The position numbers and the translations under genes are program-made. A stretch of 45,768 bases of DNA, from the NCBI GenBank assembly GCA_025331445.1, contig JAIWNE010000173.1, forward strand, positions 1 through 45,768. The letters are read 5' to 3'. Under the pieces are notes generated by a model that was not told the DNA's origin, did not search any database, and worked only from the letters and a program-made list of their open reading frames with translations. This DNA is from Blakeslea trispora. Taxonomy: Eukaryota; Mucoromycota; Mucoromycetes; Mucorales; Choanephoraceae. Of this stretch, positions 9,176 to 20,331 are shown in pieces; position 1 is the first letter of the stretch; each line of letters opens with the position of its first letter.

Positions 9176-11371
9176 ATGCCTCCACTTAACGCTAGACAAA
9201 AAGCTTTCAAGAACAGAAGCAGAAATGAGAACAATCAGTTCGTCACAGTTAACGAAGTAGAGGATCGTGATGATTGGATCATTGATGGCATTAATTTGGA
9301 TGAAGTCAATGCCAGAATTGAAAGTGAGGAATCTGTTGAGGTTGCAGAGAGAAACATCAACAACACTCTCTCATGCAACAACAGCAATTTGACGAAGAGA
9401 AAGGGTATATACCAAGGGGTATCAACTACCACCAAGTGGAGAAGAAAGAAGGAACAGGAGAAAGTGAGACCTGAACAAACATTGATGAGCTTTGGTATCA
9501 CTGTTCAGCAAAAGCCGGTTCCTGAAAAAAAGGAAATGAAAATCAGTGCTCGCGAGAAAGAGATCACCTTGATCAGAGAGAAGCTTGGTGACCTTCAAAA
9601 GTATGTTTCACCTGTAATGAACAAGCAGAAGGAAGGTAACAAGAGAGATACCTATAACAACGCTCGGTATCTCTCCGTGAAGTACTACTTCATGAAGCGT
9701 CTTGAAGGTGTACACAAAGGTGAAGCTGCAAAGGCAGCTGCTATTCTCTACTGTCCTGACAACTCAGAGCCTTATAGAGCTGCAACTATTATCAAGTGGG
9801 TCAAGGAATTTCTTGATCAGGGTAAGCTGTCCGACCATCAGCAAGGCGCCCATGTCAAGAGATCATCTCTCTTAAGTGACTCAGATGTGAAGTTGATGAT
9901 CCTTGAGAAGATCAAGCAAATGCCTCCTGCTGAGCGATCTCTCGTTGTACTGAAGAAGTACATTGATGAAGAAGCAGTTCCTTCTGTCTTGGGTGTGAAG
10001 AGCTGTATCCCCATTTCAACCATTGCAAACTATATGGTTGAATGGGGTTACAGCTATCGAAAGAACAAAAAGACAGTGTATTTCGATGGCCACGAAAGAG
10101 AAGATGTAGTTGCCTACAGAAATGAATGGTCAAAGCGAATGATTAACTATATGAGGAGATCAGACTTTTACTCTGGAGAGAAGCAAGAGGCTATTCTTGA
10201 GCCAAAGCTGAATGAGGGTGAAAGCAAGATTGTGTTCGTTACTCATGACGAATGCACTTTTTATGCAAATGACGGTAAGTACGTTTAGATCTTTGATGCT
10301 CATCTACTAATCATTTCTGTATCTACAATTAGGAAAAGAAGTATTGTGGTTGCAAGAGGATGAAAACTACATCCGCAAGAAGTCCATGGGCTCGTCAATC
10401 ATGGTAAGCGAGTTCCAGTGCCCATGCCATGGAACTATGAAGCAGATGAGATGGTCCTCAAGAACCTACTTCAAAGCAGGAGACAGTAGGGAAGGGTGGT
10501 GGACTTCCGCACATATGGTAAAGCAGCTCAAGGAGGATGCCATAGGGCTTTTCGAGAGCTTGCATCCTGATTGTACTGCTGTCTTCCTATTTGACAACAG
10601 TTCCAATCATGGTGCATTTGCTGATGATGCTTTGGTTGCGTCTAGAATGACGCTCAACGAAAAAGAATGGAGTGAAAGGCTAAAGTATCAGTTCAAAGAT
10701 ACTTTAGTTACTTTGGCTAACGGCGATACGCTGAATCAGTCATTTTACTATGACAAAGAGATCCACACGTTGGATAAGAAGAATCGACCAGTGGTATTAA
10801 AGAAAAGATTCTTCAAAGGTAATTGCTTAAGGCATTTTACGCACTCAGTCTGACTTGGTAAATCATAGGAATAAAAAAAATCCTGGAAGAAAGAAGCCAG
10901 TGGTTTGGGCGCGATTTGCAAGGCAAAGCCTGGAAGCTGGATTGTGGCAAGCCAGCATGTGCTCAATCTATGTGTTGTGCAAGGCACTATCTTGAAAGTT
11001 GCCCAGACTTCAAGGCTCAAAAAACCGCACTGCAAGAAACTGTTGAAGATGCTGGTCACATCTTTGAGCTCTATCCAAAGTATCATTGCGAATGTAACTG
11101 GATAGAGTACTATTGGTCATATGCCAAGCGAGAAGCCCGTTTGAAGTGTGATTACACCTTCAAATCGCTTGAAGCCAATGTGTCGACCTTTCTGGATACA
11201 GCTGGCAATACAGCTCATATAAGAAAGTATTTCCAGAAGTGTATGGATTACATTGAAGCATACAGTGAGTGTAGTGATGGCCGAAAAATTTCTCTAGAAT
11301 TAGAGAAATTTGTTAACAAAAGATACCTATCACACAGAAAAGTGAAAGTGGACAATAAAATCACCCAATAA
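9176..11371 (+). CDS. DDE transposase of the resident transposon
   Basis: Exons 9176-10274, 10333-10818 and 10869-11371 give 695 residues. Introns are 58 and 50 nt with GTAAGT and GTAATT donors. The catalytic triad is read as D358 (IVFVTHDECTFY), D454 (AVFLFDNSSNH) and E608 (ECNWIEYYW). The D454-E608 interval is about 150 residues, far longer than the 34-39 of classic Tc1/mariner, and it includes a Cys-rich insert (CGKPACAQSMCCARHY). The motif order and TA-flanked ends support the IS630-Tc1-mariner superfamily; the large insert points to a divergent fungal lineage whose formal name I cannot assign. The N-terminal third is charged; a block around residues 160-290 is probably the DNA-binding region. 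No stops or frameshifts. Confidence 0.88.
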
Positions 11372-11485
11372 AATCACAAATTTTGGAAATTACTATCGGA
11401 TTTTTAATAATATAGCGGGATTTTAAATGATGGAAAATTTGAAAAGAAATTAAAGTTTATAAGATTTAAGACTGGAGGCACTGTA

Positions 11486-11830
11486 TTTGGGACAAAAACG
11501 CCATCAAATACGAGCATAGGTGGATAATTTATATTGAAATCTTTGCCTTTATAGACGCATTCAAGCCACAATCGTACAATTCTCTATGGATTCTTTGATA
11601 TCTATCACCAATCTTTAGAGAGTTCCACCAGGCTTGAGAAGAGATTTTGTAATATATGTAGCATTCAAGTTGATGAAACATTTGAAATATAGCTTCTGAG
11701 GGTGAAATCGTACCAGATGATCACTGCTCATTAATAAACGATGATAAAGCAATGTACTTTTTTTTTTATTTTATTCTCGAACAGGGAAATGACTGAATAA
11801 ACAAAACAAAAACTGGGATTCTATCTTTAT
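11486..11830. other. Intergenic; coding-like fragment abutting the transposon
   Basis: On the minus strand from about 11583 down to the transposon edge, an open stretch reads IVRLWLECVYKGKDFNINY, then PPMLVFDGVFVPNT. It looks like a genuine protein but has stops upstream and no start. Another frame is open just upstream (11700-11570), suggesting a frameshifted remnant. Confidence 0.35.
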
Positions 11831-13731
11831 TTACAGTTTATCAAAATGATTCATTTTTTTCCATTGTTTAGATTTGAAGCGTGAATATCTTAAGCCACAC
11901 GCATTACACAACCTAAAAACAAGTAAACAGGTTAGGATGCTGTTCAAGTGTTGCTTGTATTGGTATGAACTTACGTCTTGTTGCCATCTGGACCACGCCT
12001 CCACTCTGGGCTGTTCCTTGTATGACATCGAACACAGACTTTTGTAGAACTTGACATCAGCTCATCGCTATCTTGGCAATGGTGTTTACGGCAAGAGCTT
12101 TCATCTCGTTTTTCCATGGAGTGTCTTTTAAAGCTGGCCTTTTCAGAATGTAATTGCACAGATGAGTTGGAATAAACCCGGAATTTCTGAAAGAGGACTG
12201 GCATAGACTTGTTTGGTTTTGTTGCTGTTGTTGCTGTATAATGAATTAGTTGTTTTTCATGAAAATCTAAAAAAAAAGAACAGTTAGGTTTTTATCTAAA
12301 TGAACACCAATGCTTAACATTTACTATCTGAATGAATGTCTGTCAACTCTGTTGTCATTGTAGTACCTGCCACAAAGCATTCTGAGTTCTTTTGTAAATT
12401 AGGGCCATATGATATGGCCTGCTTTTGTAAGTATAGAGAGGAAGATAATTCTAAAACTAATCCCAAGGGACTTGTAGATCTAGATGACACACTCTCTGTA
12501 ACAGGAGAAGTTTGGATATGCATCCCTTCTCTATGGGAAATGGTAAAAGAGGGAATAATTCGGTAATACTCAAACACAACGTCCCCATAAGGTATGGAAA
12601 TTCGGTCAAAGCTACTTTCAGTAGACAAGAAACTGACTGTGTCACTAGCATAGGAATGGCGACTACACTGGGTTTGCGAATTCAAGATTGAGTTGTACGT
12701 CTGCTGATCTTCTTTTCTAAAAGACATGCCATTGTATTCTCTTGAAGTCAGAGTTCTACCAATCCTCTGGGCCTCTTCTAGATCAAGCTTGCTATTGAAA
12801 TTCGAGGAAATCCAACGGAAAAGAGGTATATTATCGGTGCGTCCTGAAACAGTAAAGATTCTATATGGTGTTTGAGCATGGGTCGTACCAGAAAATCGGT
12901 CCATTTCATTCAATGCATATAATAGACTATCGCCGTCCTATACATTGACAACCGATTTATTCGAGTTAATTCTATTTGAATCTATTCATTTATTAATAAT
13001 TGATGACATACCTGTTGAGTGAAGGTTTTCTGTCCAGAAGCATCACAGGTAACACCAGAAGCCAAAAATGAGCTTTTCAGCCGACATTTAGTTGTTGTCT
13101 CTAACCGAATGTATGCTTGTGAGGACATGTTGTATTGGTTTTTTTTTTGGATATTACCTGCACTGTGAAAGAAAGCCAATAAAATGGTATCTGTTATTGT
13201 GTACAAGACAATATCGATTACTTCCCAACTATTTTGATTTCCCGGAATCAGATGATTCTGACATTGTGTTGCTGATTTCATAGGTCGCGGCAATAGACTT
13301 GACTCCATCAACTATTAGTCAATATATTTGAAAGAATATGCTTTACATGAGAACACTGTTTAAAGAACAACAGTGACAAAAAAAATACTTGCAGCATAAG
13401 ATATATCTTTTAATAAATTAATTTTTTTGAATTGACATCTACCAAGAGGTATAAGCATGCTTTTTTTTTCAATTTAAGAAAAGAACTATTTGTACCTTGT
13501 CACTGATCCAGCAAGTGTTCTCTGCTTGATAGAATGCATCATGTCTCTTTTAGCCATTTCAGTCTCGCTTGGATGAATGAATTCAAACAGAGAGTGATGG
13601 ACAAGAGCTTTATTCATGGTTATGCAGGTATTCAATAAGAAGGACGACCCAATCTTTTGAGATACATGTAGAAATTTCAAATCATTGTTAGCATGGGTCA
13701 GTATAGACCAAAAACATAGGCTAGGAGCCAT
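11831..13731 (-). CDS. WC-2-like PAS and GATA zinc-finger transcription factor
   Basis: Exons in order: 13731-13496, 13297-13012, 12937-12325, 12266-11975 and 11912-11831, giving 502 residues. The N-terminal ~150 residues look like a PAS domain (LFEFIHPSETEMAKRD, then VIDIVLYTITDTILLAFFHS). The extreme C-terminus has a GATA finger with C456, C459, C478 and C481, spacing C-x2-C-x18-C-x2-C, as in fungal WC-2 proteins. In fungi WC-2 pairs with the photoreceptor WC-1 to activate light-induced genes in the nucleus, and Mucorales carry several WC-2-like paralogues. The 198-nt first intron uses an AAG acceptor and is the weakest junction. A 57-nt stop-free stretch (13157-13101, GTAATA...TTAG) could be a further intron, which would shorten the protein by 19 residues. 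Confidence 0.8.
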
Positions 13732-15689
13732 CTTGATAGTGGTGAATGAAAAAGAAGAAAAGAAAAAAGGCAAAAAGGAAAGAATAAGAAGATTAAGTAT
13801 CACTTTTTTTTTATCTTTCTAAAATAGTAGTTTAAATACCACTTTTTTTTTCCCTTCCTTTTGACTTATTTTCTATAAAAGGAGCTTGGTACTTTATGTA
13901 TTGAGTTGTATTCAACATGAAATCTGATCTGGTTGGATTGTCTTTAGGGACGAATGGTAAATAAACATTTACTCACTTTATGGTTAACTATGAAAAAGCA
14001 GTTATTCAAAAGCAAGCAACCCAATGAACCTTTGTTCAGTTTGCAGAAAAGAGGAAAAGAACAAGTTGAGTAACATTGTTTTCTTTCAATAGCTTGAGAA
14101 ATAAGCTATCTTTTCCCCTTTTATATCAGAGTTTTGCGCAGACATTTTATATAACACAATCTATTCGATGCCAACCTTTTTTGGCTTTTGAGTCCGTTTT
14201 CGTACTGCTTCTGATCCTTTGTTGCCTAGATACTTGTGATTTTCTTTTTATTTAAAGGAGAACAAGTCAAGAGAAGACGCACTAACTAATATTGACACAT
14301 GTTGCGGCGTATTTTTTTTTCAATGTCATTTTATGATTAAATCAATCATTTCATGCCTGTCAAAAGAAGAAAAAGAAATACATTTTACCATAATGATATA
14401 GCTGCCATGTCTTTATCAAAAGAAAAAGACAACGTGGGACATGGTTAAGAGTATAAAAAAGTGAAAACAATATTCTATGCAACGTTTTTTTTTCTAATAG
14501 AAAATTGATTCACTAAAATATCTAAAAATATATTCCGCATAAAATTTAGAGGGGAGGAAGGGGGAGGTCAATACGTGTGTCTATCTCGTTTCAGTTACAT
14601 GATCTAAAGGAGTAGAATGCATAGAACTTCTGAAGCCTTAAAGTGTAATAATTCATAAAATAAAAAAATAAAAAATGTATTCTAGAAAAAGAAATGAATA
14701 GCTAAAGGTTTTAAGGAAAATAAACTCATTTCAATGGCCATGCTTTTATTTATTTATTTATGCCCAAACAAGTTTTTGACATACAATTGACTATTCCTTC
14801 TCTGCATATAAATTTTAGCATCCTTTTTTCTTTATTCTTTTACTATGATGGCATATTACTTAGACTTGCACATAAAAGTAAAAGTAATTGAAAAGAGGCC
14901 TTTTTTTTTTTCAAGCAAAAAAAAAAAAAAGATCTCTCTATTTGCTCGAAATAAGCGTATCTGTGGCGTAACAAAGTTGACATGTTTTCCCTTTGAATCA
15001 TTCGATACACAATGAGAGATTATGTTTAAACAATTGAAACAGTCATTCATTTCTAAACATGAGATTTATCATTCTATCTCTATTTATGCCACTTTTTTTA
15101 TGATAAAATAAAACTCAATTTAACTAGTGTCATACAAACTTTAAGCATTGTTTTCTTTTCCCTCGAAATGGCTACACTCAAATCGTGATTTTGGGAGGTC
15201 TGCAGATGTAGTCTATTTGTCTGTCTTTTTTTTTTTCAAAAAAATTCTTCTCCCTCCCTTTTTCTTTTAACAAGTAACGACGCATCACTTGGATTTCAAA
15301 TCACTTTAGGAAACCGCAGGATACTTTACTAAGGATTTGATGCATAGAAAAACTTATTTCTGAATACTCCCTGATGCATGTCTCCTATGGCTTCCCTTTT
15401 TTTTTATCCAAAAAAGAAGAAAAAGAAATGACAAAGGAGGGCTTATCTTGTTTAGTGCTTGAGCAAAATAAAGTAGAAAATAAGCAAATTTGCCCCATTG
15501 ATTGCTCTCCTTGATCAACAAGGCCATAGAGAGTTATTTGCACTCAATGTCCTCTATTTTGCCTAGTAGACAGATTTCAGGAACAATAGGGGGAAACATG
15601 GTGATTGGCTATTGAAATTTCTATGCATAGATTTTTTTTGTCTTTCATAATATTATAGGGAGTTGTTTTTATTTATTTTTAAAAGTGGC
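13732..15689. other. Intergenic, about 2 kb
   Basis: Contains a good TATA box (13874-13881, TATAAAAG) 37 bp before a plus-strand ATG at 13918 that reads MKSDLVGLSLGTN and then meets a GTAAAT donor. No convincing second exon follows; any product would be about 20-30 residues. The rest is AT-rich with poly-T tracts and no recognisable gene. Confidence 0.4.
13874..13881 (+). promoter_or_regulatory. TATA box
   Basis: TATAAAAG, 37 bp before ATG 13918 and 143 bp from the divergent WC-2-like start. It matches the eukaryotic TATA consensus, but no complete gene could be assigned downstream. Confidence 0.4.
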
Positions 15690-16568
15690 ATGTCACTTAG
15701 TGAAACAAAAAGACGATTAGCAGAAGCCATTGTGCTCTATGACAACTTAAAGTCAGACATTGATCAGAAGGATCTTGAAGCCTATACAGAAGATGAATGG
15801 CGACAGTTCTTGAGTCATGTGGGCTATCAAACCGTAAGTACTTTTTTTTAGAGAACAAGAGAGCTGTCTGAATCTAAAGAAATACATATAAACGTGTTAT
15901 AGGCTCAACTGATTCAAACAAGCAAACAACTTGATGATCCGCACTTGCTAAGTCTATTGAGGAGAAAACAAAATAAGCTCAAGCGACATAGCGAATGGCG
16001 GAAACGTCACAAAAAGCGAGCGCGTCTACAGAAATTACAGGAGGCAAGGAGAAGTGAACGATGGGTCAAAGAGACAACTATGCAAGTCAGCATGTCCACG
16101 TCCATATTTTGTAAGCAAAAGCCTAGTGAGACAACAACAAAACAAACTTCAGTAAAGACCAAGATCAAAAAAGCTTCTGGCATCTTGCGTCAGTTAACTC
16201 TCTTACGTCAACTAAGGCGCAAAAAGTTGGAAGCAAAAGGTCATTTCTTTCCTGAAACTGGAAACCAATTCTATCATCAGGTCAAGGCCTGGCATGAAGA
16301 AGAGCAACAAAAGACTCAGCAGGCATCATCAGAAAACTCAATTGTTCATCCTCAAGACAAATGGCAACACTTGAAGCTTGATTTGAATGTCTATGATTAT
16401 TGGTGTGTTGCTGAAAAGAGCACAAAAGATTTACTACGCGTACGTAGGCAATGGGATCAATATCTTGCCCTTGACAATGACCATCAAAATGTATATCAAA
16501 AGGTACCACCTATCTTTGTTGAACCTTCACCTCCTGCAAATGCAGTCTGGGCTTCTTATTTACTATAG
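15690..16568 (+). CDS. PDCD7-like protein (U11/U12 snRNP 59K-type)
   Basis: Exons 15690-15833 and 15903-16568 give 269 residues. Residues 1-50 begin MSLSETKRRLAEAIVLYDNL; a highly basic coiled-coil block follows (KLKRHSEWRKRHKKRARLQK). The C-terminus reads LLRVRRQWDQYLA, then PPIFVEPSPPANAVWASYLL. This WDxYL...P..WV.P..P...WA pattern is what I recognise from PDCD7, the 59-kDa protein of the U11/U12 di-snRNP that helps recognise U12-type introns in the nucleus. The start was chosen at the first ATG; the open frame runs a few codons further upstream without one. The 3' end overlaps the last codons of the convergent Misato gene by 6 bp. Identification rests mainly on the C-terminal motif. Confidence 0.65.
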
Positions 16569-18396
16569 TATCATTTCACTATGGTCATTCTCGGCACTAT
16601 AAATATCATAGAGTGTCATCAGCTTCTCTTTAGCCTCCGAAAAATCCTCTTGACTCAGACTGAATTCTCCCTGGGTGTACTCCCAGAAATCCTTGAGGTT
16701 GATTTGCTGCATCTGGCGAATGTGTTGATCGATGGTTGCAGCCAAGTGAGTACCTGAAGCAAGGTAGCTTAGGGAGGGTACCTCCGTAGGAATCACTTCA
16801 TCTGCTCTAGATGAATCTAACAATCCAGATGCATCTAATTGACTGAAAAGGCGTGGGAAAGAATCAGGGAGGGGGAGACTGGTATCGAGGCTATAGCGAG
16901 ATTGAAGAGGGTCATTTTCGTCCTTAAAGCGTGCGTACAGGGCTTCTAGATAACGCTCCTGTTGTTCCATCTTGCTTGGCAACCCTCTAGCCACAACAAC
17001 CTCTCCATAGATGATTGTATCTTTTTTTTCCTTGTAATAAATCGAGTTAGTCCTATTGCTTTAAACTCTCTCTCTCTTTTTTTTCTATAGTTACCATCTT
17101 ATTTAATAAAGGTAGAATAGGGACTAATTGGTTTGGCTGGGTCAATGAGTCCAATGTATGATGATAACCTTGCTTAGAGATAGGCAAAGGCAAACAAACA
17201 GATAAAGAGGCAAGGTTAGTATTTCTAGCCCAGTTGAGTCTACCAATGGTGTCTGCTAATGTCGCTGGGTTTTGTTTGAGTCTATAGGGGAGTGAGTTGG
17301 TTTCGATGGCGGCAGCAATGATGGCACTTGTATGGTATCTTGAAAGCTCATTCAATTGAACAAGTGCTGATAGACCAGATTGTTGAGCTGATTTTTGGGT
17401 AGGCGTATAGATAGGCACATAGAGTGAAGATAATTCAGACAATCGACTCAGACTTAAAGATCGATTTAAACAAATCTTTTGCTTATGGCGCTAATAGAAT
17501 AGGATGAGTTAGCTATGTTTTCTTTTCTTTCTTTCCACAATTACCTCAGTTCGATGCTGAGCAAAAGAATCAGAGAGACCAAAAGTGAGAACGGGCGTCT
17601 TTGCAAATTCATCCCGGATGTTATGGAGCAATCCCTCCGTAAATCCACCAAATCCATCATCTACATCTGTCAAGATCTGGAATCCTTGAAGACTATCACA
17701 TTCTTCAACAAAGAATCGGAAATTCTCTTCAAAGATCTCTGTCTCCTTTTCATTTTCGACATAAGCTTGTCTACCAATCGTATAGTTATCAAAGGGCGTG
17801 AGATCGTTGTCCATCTGATGAGTAACAATAGGGTTAATCGAGCGAGGATGGTAGTAGATACGGTTATAGTCTGACCAGTTATTGACTGAATCATCCAGTT
17901 GGTCAAGTACATGAGGATCCATTTGAACATCATTTTCAGTCTCCATCCGGTCAAGTTCTTGTTGGTATTTACTTTTGGATAATGTTCGGTTGATACGGTG
18001 AATACCTTGCTCCCAAAGCACATCGGGATCGTCTGCGAGATCTCCACCAAAGAGCTTATTGTACTTTTGCATAGAACCGAATCCCCCTTTCAGATCATAG
18101 ATGAGTGTACGAGGTGCGTATGTTGCTTGACCCTTTAAAAGAGCAATGAGCATAACTGATTGAATTACTTGATGATCTTTCTTACATTGGCTGTTTCTCC
18201 CTGTCTATATAGTACTTGATGATCGATCTCATCTCCCTCAGTTGATCTCGAGAAATACTCTTCCTAACAACAAAAGAGAGAGGCATGAGTGTGTATTGGA
18301 TGAAAACAAGAAACCAAATACTACCTGAGCATTCCAAAAGTGAGTGCCAACATGATTAGCTATAGAGCCTAGTTGAAGTGTAATAATTTCGCGCAT
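16563..18396 (-). CDS. dml1: Misato / Dml1 tubulin-like mitochondrial inheritance protein
   Basis: Exons in order: 18396-18325, 18263-18186, 18132-17545, 17490-17095 and 17030-16563, giving 533 residues. The N-terminus MREIITLQLGSIANHVG is the hallmark of the Misato/Dml1 family. It continues EIDHQVLYRQGETAN, then YAPRTLIYDLKGGFGSM and, further on, DGFGGFTEGLLHNIRDEF, a tubulin/FtsZ-like nucleotide-fold region. Dml1 is needed for mitochondrial DNA inheritance in yeast, and Misato for mitochondrial distribution and spindle function in animals. All four introns join in phase 0, and two use AAG acceptors. The stop codon lies inside the last codons of the convergent PDCD7-like gene, so the two transcripts must overlap. 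Confidence 0.92.
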
Positions 18397-19409
18397 ATTG
18401 TTTTTTTAAAAAAAAAGTTGTTGCTGTGTATAGGTGCAAAAGAAGCCTATTTTGTTTTATCTTATTCGCAGTTTCAAAAAAGGGAAGACATTGGTTATAT
18501 TGTTGTTCTCTCTCTCTCCTCTTTTTAAACACGGTACACAGTAATAATAGTTCATGACGAAGTTGCACTGCTTGGCACGGGAGATCTTGTTATCGAGAAT
18601 GCCTTCTTTTTTTTTTTGCTCACTTTGCAATCTTTGTTTATGATATTCAAGTAGCTGTTTACTTCTCCCTGAATCTTCGGTACATGCAAAAATACATTTC
18701 CTATTCTTTTCTTTTTCTGTGCTGTGGCATGAAAAATAATTAATAGCATATATTTATGGAGAAACTGACGTTCCCTCCCTCCCCGTAAGCTTACTTTTTG
18801 AAAGAATATCAGTCTTCGTTTGATTGCTTCAATTAAAAGATACTTGAAGAGACCAAGTCGTAATCCAAGCCAAACAAAGACTTTACTCCTTTTTTGTGAA
18901 AACTTATCACCGATTCTTTTTGGTTAGACTGTTACTGTATCGTGTTGTCAAGATTCAATCTTCCCTCTATAAATGTAGCCCTTGAATAGACTGATTTTAT
19001 TGTCTAAGCTCATGATGGATTTAGAAGATAAATTACTCAAGTGCAAGAAGAGGCCTGTTTTACTCGATCATAAGCATGTATGAAGAGTAATAAATAAATA
19101 GAGTGGATCTTATTCTAGAATGTGTATATACAGTAATTGCTTGATTTAAGGGTGCTTGATATGAGAGTATATAATAGAAGAATAGTAATCCCTTTGACTT
19201 GTATCACTTCAAGTACTGAAATTTCATTCGATTTAAGAATAAATAATTTAACAATGCGTTTCTCAAGAATATGAACATTCTTAAATAAAGCGATTATTGT
19301 AAATGAAGAAAAATAAATAAAGATAAAGCAAACAATACATGACTACTGCAGTCATTTATTATGGTTGTTACTTTTTCAAGAAAAAAAAAAGCCCTTTTGA
19401 CTCTTTCGC
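18397..19409. other. Intergenic, with one MITE-like element
   Basis: Upstream region of the Misato gene (minus-strand promoter) and downstream region of the LENG1-like gene. Apart from the element at 19129-19301 there are only short open frames without protein character. Confidence 0.5.
19129..19301. mobile_element. Pogo/Tc1-mariner-like MITE, copy B
   Basis: A 173-bp element bounded by TA on both sides. Left end TACAGTAATTGCTTGATTTA; right end reverse-complemented TACAATAATCGCTTTATTTA. The left end repeats CTTGATTTAAGGGTGCTTGA subterminally. In reverse orientation it aligns from end to end with copy A. No open reading frame. Confidence 0.75.
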
Positions 19410-20331
19410 TTAATGACGATAGGATCTCTTGTTCTTTTGTTTTGCTTCAAATGTTTCATCTCGATTGAATTGTGAATTATAAGCTCGTTTTCGGTCATCC
19501 AATGCATCCTGTTCCTGTTGTTCAATAGGATTGTGGCCAAGAAACAAACTCCTCGCTCGTGCCTGCTCGGCTCTTTCTCGTTCCATTCGTTTAGCTCGAA
19601 GTTCTTCTATGGAGGATGTTTTTTTATCTTTTGGCTTTCGCTCTAATTTCTTCTTGTGATGCTTTTTCTCTAGAGACTTGGAAATGTACTCCAGAGGATC
19701 TTCCAGTACTCGTATGCTATGTCGTTTTTTTCTATGCTTTTGTTCTTCTTTCTTATCGTGATTGCTTTTGAATTTATAATGATCCTTGTATTTCTCTTCT
19801 GATTTCTTTGATCGTGTATACCAAGGCTGATCCTCTACAGAAGACAAAATTCGTTTATGGATTATGCTTAAATCGAAAAAAGGATACCAGAACTTACCTT
19901 TCGTTGCACCTTTATCAAGATACATTGTGTGTTGTCTCTCTTGTTTCTCCTTTTCAGCTCTTTTGTCTGCTTCATGCTCATCGTTTGTTGATGCTTGAAG
20001 ATCTTGAAACAGGTTGACATGTTGAATCACTGTTTGTTGTTGTTGTTCGGCTGGTAAATGAGCGTTTGCTCTTTTTCGCAATAGATCAAGTCTTGCTTCA
20101 CTTTCCTACAACTATGGTTTAATGCTACTATAGTATGCTCAATAAGAGACCTTACAGCTAAAATGACTTTCTCTTGTTTCTTTCTCGCTTCTTCTTCTGC
20201 CTTTGCTTCATCTTGACGTACTTTTTCTATATTGTCCTTGTTGTATACATGCCAGCTTTAGTTCAAATGTGAGTCATTCATCGTCATATCACTATAGACT
20301 TATTTTACCTTTTATGATGAAGGATATTCAT
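19410..20331 (-). CDS. LENG1-like protein with N-terminal Cir_N domain
   Basis: Exons in order: 20331-20309, 20255-20156, 20105-19898 and 19834-19410, giving 251 residues. The N-terminus MNILHHKSWHVYNKDNIEKV is the Cir_N signature (tryptophan followed by N-K-D-N). The C-terminus IEELRAKRMERERAEQARA and DDRKRAYNSQFN matches the LENG1 family. Almost the whole protein is charged and helical. Proteins with this N-terminus are often associated with spliceosomal complexes; the function of LENG1 itself is poorly defined. The third intron (63 nt) is a multiple of three and stop-free, so its retention would add 21 residues. The gene is divergent from the Ndt80-like gene with 281 bp between start codons. 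Confidence 0.82.

Larger units (their letters stand above)
8799..11485 (+). mobile_element. Complete Tc1/mariner-superfamily-like DNA transposon
   Basis: A 2,687-bp element including flanking TA. Left end TACAGTGCCTCCATTTTTAA; right end reverse-complemented TACAGTGCCTCCAGTCTTAA. The inverted repeats therefore agree over about 22 bp with two mismatches. TA at both edges is the duplication expected for this superfamily. It contains one intact three-exon DDE transposase in the middle and a 53-bp perfect palindrome near the left end. Intact ends, frame and splice sites argue for a young, possibly active copy. It lies between the MBOAT gene and the WC-2-like gene. Confidence 0.9.
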
